From Hyphomicrobiales bacterium (GTDB taxonomy: Bacteria > Pseudomonadota > Alphaproteobacteria > Rhizobiales > Aestuariivirgaceae), in NCBI GenBank assembly GCA_027051995.1, contig JALUFY010000259.1, positions 1-10,657 of the forward strand: a stretch of DNA of 10,657 nucleotides. The letters run 5' to 3'. The position numbers were made by a program, and so were the translations under genes. Of the stretch, positions 6,309 through 10,657 are shown piece by piece. The notes under the pieces are model-generated. The model saw nothing but the letters and a program-made list of their open reading frames with translations. It ran no database searches and was not told where the DNA came from. Numbering within the stretch: the first letter of the stretch is position 1; each line of letters opens with the position of its first letter.

Positions 6309-7532
6309 TCAGCCGCGCGCGTCGCGCTTGCCGAGCACCCGCAGCCGCAGGGCGTTGAGTTTGATGAAGCCCTCGGCGTCCTTCTGGTCATAGGCGCCTT
6401 CGTCATCCTCGAAGGTGACGAGGTTCTCGTCATAGAGCGACTTGGGCGACTTGCGCCCGGCGACGATCACGTTGCCCTTGTAGAGCTTCAGCCGCACCGA
6501 TCCTTCCACGTTCTCCTGGCTCTTGTCGATCAGCGCCTGAAGCATCTCGCGCTCCGGGGCGAACCAGAAGCCATTGTAGATCAGCTTGGCGTAGCGCGGC
6601 ATCAGCTCGTCCTTCAGGTGCATGGCCTCGCGGTCGAGCGTCAGCGACTCCATGGCCCTGTGCGCGGCCAGCAGGATGGTGCCGCCCGGCGTCTCGTAGA
6701 TGCCCCGGCTCTTCATGCCGACAAAGCGGTTCTCCACCAGATCGACGCGGCCGATGCCGTTGTCACGCGCCAGATCGTTGAGTCTGGCCAGCAGAACCGC
6801 CGGGCTCATCGGCTCGCCGTCAATGGCGATGGCGTCGCCCCTCTTGAAATCGATGGTGATGTATGTGGGCTCGTCCGGAGCCTCCAGCGGATCGATCGTG
6901 CGCTGGAACACATAAGGCGCGGGCTCCTCCCAGGGATCTTCCAGCACCTTGCCCTCCGAGGACGAATGCAGCAGGTTGGCGTCCACCGAAAACGGCGCTT
7001 CGCCGCGCTTGTCCCTGGGCACCGGAATCTGGTGCTTTTCGGCGAATTCGATCAGATCCGTGCGGCTCTTGAAGTCCCATTCGCGCCACGGCGCGATGAC
7101 CTTGATGTCCGGGTTCAGCGCATAGGCGGAAAGCTCGAAGCGCACCTGATCGTTGCCCTTGCCCGTCGCCCCGTGGCAGATGGCGTCCGCCCCCGTGTCG
7201 CGGGCGATCTCGATCAGCCGCTTGGAGATCAGGGGCCGGGCGATGGAGGTGCCCAGCAGATAGACGCCCTCGTAAACGGCGTTGGCGCGGAACATCGGAA
7301 AGACGTAGTCACGCACGAATTCCTCGCGCAGGTCTTCGATGTAGATGTCCTTGATGCCCAGCATTTCTGCCTTCTTGCGGGCCGGCTCCAGCTCCTCGCC
7401 CTGGCCCAGATCGGCGGTGAAGGTGACGACCTCGCAGCCGTAGGTCTCCTGCAGCCACTTGAGAATGATGGAGGTATCCAGCCCGCCCGAATAGGCCAGC
7501 ACGACCTTCTTGATGGAACCCTTTTTCGCCAT
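6309..7532 (-). CDS. argG: Argininosuccinate synthase
   Basis: A 407-residue cytoplasmic enzyme that joins citrulline and aspartate using ATP to give argininosuccinate, AMP and PPi, the penultimate step of arginine synthesis. The N-type ATP pyrophosphatase P-loop AYSGGLDTS is at 13-21. The second family signature [13 protein letters not shown] is at 121-133. Length is as usual for the family. I chose ATG 7532 because it gives the standard start [17 protein letters not shown]. The frame stays open about 300 nt further upstream, but that part is not ArgG-like and crosses the promoter region. AGGGA about 12-16 nt before the ATG is the only SD-like sequence. The gene appears to stand alone, divergent from the lysine-rich protein gene and closed by the terminator at 6244-6278. 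Confidence 0.97.
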   Translation of the reverse strand: MAKKGSIKKVVLAYSGGLDTSIILKWLQETYGCEVVTFTADLGQGEELEPARKKAEMLGIKDIYIEDLREEFVRDYVFPMFRANAVYEGVYLLGTSIARPLISKRLIEIARDTGADAICHGATGKGNDQVRFELSAYALNPDIKVIAPWREWDFKSRTDLIEFAEKHQIPVPRDKRGEAPFSVDANLLHSSSEGKVLEDPWEEPAPYVFQRTIDPLEAPDEPTYITIDFKRGDAIAIDGEPMSPAVLLARLNDLARDNGIGRVDLVENRFVGMKSRGIYETPGGTILLAAHRAMESLTLDREAMHLKDELMPRYAKLIYNGFWFAPEREMLQALIDKSQENVEGSVRLKLYKGNVIVAGRKSPKSLYDENLVTFEDDEGAYDQKDAEGFIKLNALRLRVLGKRDARG

Positions 7533-7580
7533 GATCGGTGTCTTTCCCTGTTCAGCATTGAACCAGTCTTGCCGCGCCGC

Positions 7581-7608
7581 ACTATAGGCGCGCGGGCGGC
7601 GCGGGCAA
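7581..7608 (-). promoter_or_regulatory. Candidate argG promoter
   Basis: On the minus strand TTGCCC (7608-7603), a 16-nt spacer and TATAGT (7586-7581, five of six to TATAAT). The leader to the argG ATG would be about 40 nt. A better -35 (TTGACT) lies nearby but is 21 nt away, too far. I see no clear arginine operator in the leader. Confidence 0.45.
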
Positions 7609-7627
7609 GTCAAAAAAACGCACGGAC

Positions 7628-7656
7628 TTGCGCGAAACCGGCCAAGGCGGCATAGT
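7628..7656 (+). promoter_or_regulatory. Weak candidate promoter of the lysine-rich protein gene
   Basis: TTGCGC (7628-7633), a 17-nt spacer and CATAGT (7651-7656, four of six). Both boxes are imperfect but correctly spaced, and no better pair is visible in the 184-nt divergent region. A dyad lies about 25 nt past the expected start. Confidence 0.3.
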
Positions 7657-7684
7657 GCGCCCATCCGGGGGCAAAAGCCGGACC

Positions 7685-7697
7685 GGTTGTGACAACC
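7685..7697. promoter_or_regulatory. Perfect 13-bp dyad GGTTGTGACAACC
   Basis: GGTTGT and ACAACC are perfect inverted arms around a single central G. The loop is too small for an RNA hairpin, so a protein-binding site is more likely. It lies between the candidate promoter and the Shine-Dalgarno (AGGGA, 7705-7709) of the lysine-rich protein gene. No regulator can be named. Confidence 0.4.
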
Positions 7698-7716
7698 CGC
7701 ACTCAGGGATGGTTTC

Positions 7717-8349
7717 ATGATTCGACTGATGACAAAGGCACTGGCGGCCCTGGCCGTCATCTTCATGGTTCTGGGCGGCGCGCAGCACGCGGCCCAGGCG
7801 CGCAACACCACCATCTGCAAGGAGCTGACCAGCAAGCCGGCCTGCGAACGCCGCGACGACTGCGTTTACGTGGACGGCTACACCCGCAAGGATGGCGTCA
7901 AGGTGGACTCCTATTGCCGCTCCAAGGGCGTCAAGGGCGCGGCCAAAAAGAAAACCTCCAAGCCCAAGAAACGGGTGACGAAAAAGAAAACGTCCCGCGA
8001 TACGGACAAGAAGGCCTCCGCCAAGGACAAGACGGCGAAAGACAAGGCCGCCAGGGACAGCTCCGGGGACAAGGGCAAGAAGAAGAAGCCCTCCAGAAAG
8101 CGCAAGTCCGCGAAGGACAAGACGGCGAAGGACAAGGCCGCGAAAGACAGCTCCGGGGACAAGGGCAAGAAAGCCAGGAAGTCCAGGAGCAAGAAGCCTT
8201 CGGCCAGGGAAAAGGCCAAGCCGAAGTCCAAGAGCAAGGACAAGGCGAAAGAAAAGGCCAATAAGCCCAAGAAGGCGAAGAAGGCGAAGAAGAGCAAGAA
8301 ACCCAGGAAGCCGAAAAAGCCCAGGAAGAGCAAGGCCAAGAAGTCCTGA
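7717..8349 (+). CDS. Exported protein with four-Cys domain and lysine-rich repetitive tail, unknown function
   Basis: A 210-residue protein that I do not recognise by name. Residues 1-28 look like a Sec signal peptide (MIRLMTK, a hydrophobic core, then AQA before the cut). A short domain at about 30-72 has four cysteines (C34, C43, C49, C67) and the pattern '[20 protein letters not shown]', which suggests two disulfides in the periplasm. From about 74 to the end it is almost entirely Lys/Ala/Ser/Asp/Pro. It contains an exact-length tandem duplication (residues 101-130 and 131-160) and ends in AKK/PKK/SKK units. The tail should be disordered and strongly positive, able to bind an anionic partner such as nucleic acid, lipopolysaccharide or other polyanions; this is inference. 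AGGGA 7 nt before the ATG supports the start. A strong terminator follows. It resembles histone-H1-like tails only in composition. Confidence 0.85.
   Translation: MIRLMTKALAALAVIFMVLGGAQHAAQARNTTICKELTSKPACERRDDCVYVDGYTRKDGVKVDSYCRSKGVKGAAKKKTSKPKKRVTKKKTSRDTDKKASAKDKTAKDKAARDSSGDKGKKKKPSRKRKSAKDKTAKDKAAKDSSGDKGKKARKSRSKKPSAREKAKPKSKSKDKAKEKANKPKKAKKAKKSKKPRKPKKPRKSKAKKS
8017..8196 (+). repeat. 90-bp in-frame tandem duplication in the lysine-rich gene
   Basis: Copy 1 is 8017-8106 and copy 2 is 8107-8196, each 30 codons. The first 63 nt of the copies differ at 5 positions (58/63 identical), while the last 27 nt have diverged. The shared peptide starts [12 protein letters not shown] and continues DSSGDKGKK. 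Most of the DNA changes are synonymous third-base changes. Confidence 0.9.
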
Positions 8350-8374
8350 CCGGCTCCGCCCCATCGCATCAAAG

Positions 8375-8410
8375 ACGCGCCCGCGCACCCAAAACGCGGG
8401 CGCGTTTTTT
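8375..8410 (+). terminator. Strong intrinsic terminator after the lysine-rich gene
   Basis: A perfect 11-bp stem, ACGCGCCCGCG (8375-8385) and CGCGGGCGCGT (8395-8405), with a 9-nt loop and a run of six T (8405-8410). It lies 25 nt past the stop codon. On the minus strand there is no comparable U-tract, so it should not serve tyrC well. Confidence 0.9.
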
Positions 8411-8509
8411 CATGCGCGGGCACGGCAATGACCGCCATGCCACCTCCTTCCGGAACCGGGCCCGTTTTTCGGCAATGACGCCCCCCCTGTCTCCGCGGGA
8501 AGCGGGAAT

Positions 8510-9433
8510 TCAGCGGCGGCCGAAGTTGGGGGCTTCGGTGTCCTGGCCGGCTTCGATGATCTCGCGGCGGATCTTGCGCGAGCGGGTGAACAGATCGAAG
8601 AGCTTGTCGCCGTCGCCCCAGCGAATGGCCCTTTGCAGGGCCGAGAGGTCTTCGGAGAAGCGCCCCAGAAGCTCCAGCACCGCCTCGCGGTTGTTCAGGA
8701 AGACATCGCGCCACATGACCGGATCGGAGGCCGCCAGACGGGTGAAATCGCGAAAACCGCCGGCGGAATACTTGATGACCTCCGATTCCGTCACTTCCTC
8801 CAGATCGGCCGCCGTGGCCACGATGTTGTAGGCGATGAGATGCGGCAGATGCGAGGTAATGCCCAGCACCAGATCATGATGCGCGGGATCCATGCAGTCC
8901 ACGTTGGAGCCCACGGCGCGCCAGAAGGCCGCCAGCGTCTTGATGGCCTTTTCATCCGTGCCCTCCAGCGGCGTGAGGATGCACCAGCGGTTCTCGAACA
9001 GGCTGGCGAAACCGGCGTCGGGGCCGGATTGCTCGGTGCCGGCGATGGGATGGCCGGGAATGAAATGCACGCCGTCCGGCACATGAGGCGAAACATCGCG
9101 GATGACGGCGGACTTGACCGAGCCCGCGTCGGTGAGGATCGCGCCGGGTTTCAGCACCGGGGCGATGTGTTCCGCCACCTTGCCCATGACCCCCACCGGC
9201 ACATTGAGAAAGACCAGATCGGCGTCCCGGACGGCTTCGCGCGCATCCGTGGACAATTCATCGGCCAGACCCAGTTCAGCGGCGCGCTCGATAGTCTCCC
9301 TGCCGCGCGATGCGCCGGATATGGTCTTCGCCAGACCCTCGCGGCGGATGACATGCGACAGGGACGAGCCAATGAGCCCCAGGCCGATCAGCGCGATCTT
9401 GCCGAACAGGAGTTTTTCGCTGCCTTTGGTCAT
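8510..9433 (-). CDS. tyrC: Prephenate/arogenate (cyclohexadienyl) dehydrogenase
   Basis: A 307-residue cytoplasmic enzyme of the TyrA family, oxidising prephenate or arogenate with NAD(P)+ in tyrosine synthesis. The dinucleotide-binding GLGLIGSS is at 17-24, DAGSVK at 102-107, the catalytic-site segment GHPIAGTE at 127-134, and [10 protein letters not shown] at 193-202. '[19 protein letters not shown]' lies at about 225-243. There is no fused chorismate mutase or ACT domain, so it is the short monofunctional form. The sequence alone does not tell prephenate from arogenate. Its ATG overlaps the hisC stop by 4 nt (ATGA), indicating coupled translation. I see no clear terminator on the minus strand after the stop. 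Confidence 0.93.
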   Translation of the reverse strand: MTKGSEKLLFGKIALIGLGLIGSSLSHVIRREGLAKTISGASRGRETIERAAELGLADELSTDAREAVRDADLVFLNVPVGVMGKVAEHIAPVLKPGAILTDAGSVKSAVIRDVSPHVPDGVHFIPGHPIAGTEQSGPDAGFASLFENRWCILTPLEGTDEKAIKTLAAFWRAVGSNVDCMDPAHHDLVLGITSHLPHLIAYNIVATAADLEEVTESEVIKYSAGGFRDFTRLAASDPVMWRDVFLNNREAVLELLGRFSEDLSALQRAIRWGDGDKLFDLFTRSRKIRREIIEAGQDTEAPNFGRR

Positions 9434-10524
9434 CGTTTTTCCAGAAATTCCGCCAGGGCCTTGATGAGCAGCCTGTTGGCTTCTTCCGTACCCACGGAGA
9501 CGCGCAGGGCGTTGGGAAAGCCGTAAGCGCCCATGGCGCGCAGGATGAGGCCGCGCCGGCCGAGGAATTTGTCGGCGTCCGGGGCGCGTTTGCCGTCCTC
9601 ATCGGGGAAATGCACCAGAAGGAAATTGCCGATGGAAGGCGTGACCTCAAGCCCCAGCTTTTGCATCTCCCCGCTCAGCCAGGGCAGCCACTTGTCATTG
9701 TGCTCGACGGCCTGGCGGAGGAAATCCGCGTCCTTGACGGCGGCAACGCCCGCGGCTATGGCCGCCGCGTTGACATTGAACGGGCCGCGCACGCGATTGA
9801 GCACGTCAACGACGTTTTCCGGGCCATAGAGCCAGCCCAGCCGCAGACCGGCCAGCCCATAGGCCTTGGAGAAGGTGCGGGTCATGACCACGTTCTCGGC
9901 CCCCGAGACCAGCTCGATGCCGGCCTCGTAGTCGTTGCGGCGCACGTATTCGGCATAGGCGGCGTCGAGCACCAGAAGGCAGGTTTCGGGCAATCCCGCA
10001 TGCAGGCGCTTGACCTCGTCAAAGGGCAGATAGGTGCCCGTCGGGTTGTTCGGATTGGCCAGAAAGACGATCTTCGTGCGTTCGCCGGCGCGCTCCAGAA
10101 TGGCGTCCACGTCCGCCGTCAGGTTCTTTTCCGGCGCGATGACCGGGGCCGCGCCATTGGACTTGATGGCGATGGGATAGACCAGAAAGCCGTATTGCGA
10201 ATAGATGGCCTCGTCGCCGGGCGCCAGATAGGCGTGGGCGAGCAGCTCCAGCAGCTCGTCGGAGCCATTGCCGCAAATGATCCTGTCCGGGTTCAGGCCA
10301 TGCAGCCCGGCCAGGGCGTCGCGCAGCTCCCAGGCGGAGCCGTCTGGATAATACTCCAGATTGTCCGCGACATGGCGGAAGGCCTCCTTCGCCCTGGGGC
10401 TCGCGCCGAGGGGGGATTCGTTCGACGAAAGCTTGTAGACGGGCCCGTCCGACTCCGCTTCGGCGCGCCCCGGGATGTAGGGCGCGATGTCCAGAATGCC
10501 GGGGCAGGGCCTGGGAGCTGTCAT
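9430..10524 (-). CDS. hisC: Histidinol-phosphate / aromatic aminotransferase
   Basis: A 364-residue PLP-dependent fold-type I aminotransferase of the HisC family. The expected reaction is histidinol-phosphate with 2-oxoglutarate to imidazole-acetol phosphate and glutamate, or the reverse. Visible motifs are '[10 protein letters not shown]' at about 31-40, '[12 protein letters not shown]' at about 84-95, NPNNPTG at about 157-163, and '[10 protein letters not shown]' with the PLP aspartate and tyrosine at about 187 and 190. '[13 protein letters not shown]' carries the Schiff-base lysine near 220, and an arginine in 'ALRVSVGT' lies near the C-terminus. The start has GAGGA 8 nt upstream. It is followed without a gap by tyrC. 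That pairing is common in Alphaproteobacteria, where such HisC enzymes are thought also to transaminate aromatic precursors; which activity dominates here is not visible. Confidence 0.94.
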   Translation of the reverse strand: MTAPRPCPGILDIAPYIPGRAEAESDGPVYKLSSNESPLGASPRAKEAFRHVADNLEYYPDGSAWELRDALAGLHGLNPDRIICGNGSDELLELLAHAYLAPGDEAIYSQYGFLVYPIAIKSNGAAPVIAPEKNLTADVDAILERAGERTKIVFLANPNNPTGTYLPFDEVKRLHAGLPETCLLVLDAAYAEYVRRNDYEAGIELVSGAENVVMTRTFSKAYGLAGLRLGWLYGPENVVDVLNRVRGPFNVNAAAIAAGVAAVKDADFLRQAVEHNDKWLPWLSGEMQKLGLEVTPSIGNFLLVHFPDEDGKRAPDADKFLGRRGLILRAMGAYGFPNALRVSVGTEEANRLLIKALAEFLEKR

Positions 10525-10657
10525 GGTCTTGTTCCTCGCCGGGTGGTGAATGTCCGCAAGCGCACCGGATACCCCCGCGCGGGCTCCGGCGCAAGTTTTT
10601 CATGACGGCCGCCGCGCGCGGCGGGCCGCGCGGGCGCTTCCCGGCGCCGCGCTGCCC
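10525..10657. other. Non-coding region upstream of hisC, cut by the window edge
   Basis: I find no gene here. A weak minus-strand promoter candidate for hisC is TTGCGC (10594-10589), a 17-nt spacer and TATCCG (10571-10566). A GC-only 14-bp palindrome, CGCCGCGCGCGGCG, lies at 10610-10623 and may be no more than composition. Confidence 0.4.

Noticed and set aside
7533..7835. 101-residue N-terminal extension of ArgG
   Set aside because: It crosses the argG promoter and the divergent gene's start region and is not similar to ArgG.
8017..8196. CRISPR-like or satellite repeat
   Set aside because: There are only two in-frame copies without spacers, inside a coding region. It is a protein-level duplication.
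8423..8479. Ten-base direct repeat CGGCAATGAC at 8423-8432 and 8470-8479
   Set aside because: There are two short copies with no flanking structure and no link to a mobile element. It may be chance in a 100-nt non-coding stretch.
10525..10603. Possible leader peptide upstream of hisC (ATG at 10603, minus strand)
   Set aside because: It has no run of His, Tyr or Phe codons and no terminator/antiterminator pair. The frame runs on out of phase through hisC, so it is a shadow.

Overview
The window is a stretch of GC-rich bacterial chromosome carrying mostly core genes, almost certainly from an alphaproteobacterium. Three things point there: a DUF1013/TrcR-family cell-cycle regulator (a family I know only from that class), a 41-residue Cys-free L36 of the alphaproteobacterial type, and a hisC-tyrC pair for aromatic amino acid synthesis. 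I cannot place the order or genus.

Layout, left to right. Plus strand: the 3' part of an exported DUF3108 protein (5' end outside the window), a terminator-like hairpin, typA (ribosome-associated GTPase) and ppa (inorganic pyrophosphatase). Minus strand: a RelE/HigB-like toxin followed by an XRE antitoxin, overlapping by 4 nt. Plus strand: a PIG3-type quinone oxidoreductase, trcR and rpmJ. Minus strand: argG, converging on rpmJ across a shared terminator. Plus strand: a secreted, lysine-rich protein of unknown function with a strong terminator. Minus strand: hisC then tyrC, overlapping by ATGA. The last 133 nt hold no gene that I can support.

How the genes relate. TypA, L36 and ArgG/HisC/TyrC serve translation and amino acid supply, and Ppa removes the pyrophosphate released by reactions such as that of ArgG. 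HisC and TyrC plausibly form one unit for tyrosine/phenylalanine and histidine synthesis. The toxin-antitoxin pair is the accessory element. Its toxin half is much more AT-rich than anything else here, while its antitoxin half has host-like composition.

The main points of interest are regulatory. The toxin and the quinone oxidoreductase face away from each other, and each has a -10-like box exactly 6 nt before a start codon, which suggests a mirrored pair of leaderless transcripts. trcR has a good promoter and a leader hairpin that abuts its Shine-Dalgarno. typA lies 31 nt behind a terminator-like hairpin. The lysine-rich secreted protein carries an in-frame 90-bp tandem duplication and has a perfect dyad upstream. 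I see no clearly new multi-gene system. The least described gene is the Cys-motif/lysine-rich exported protein.
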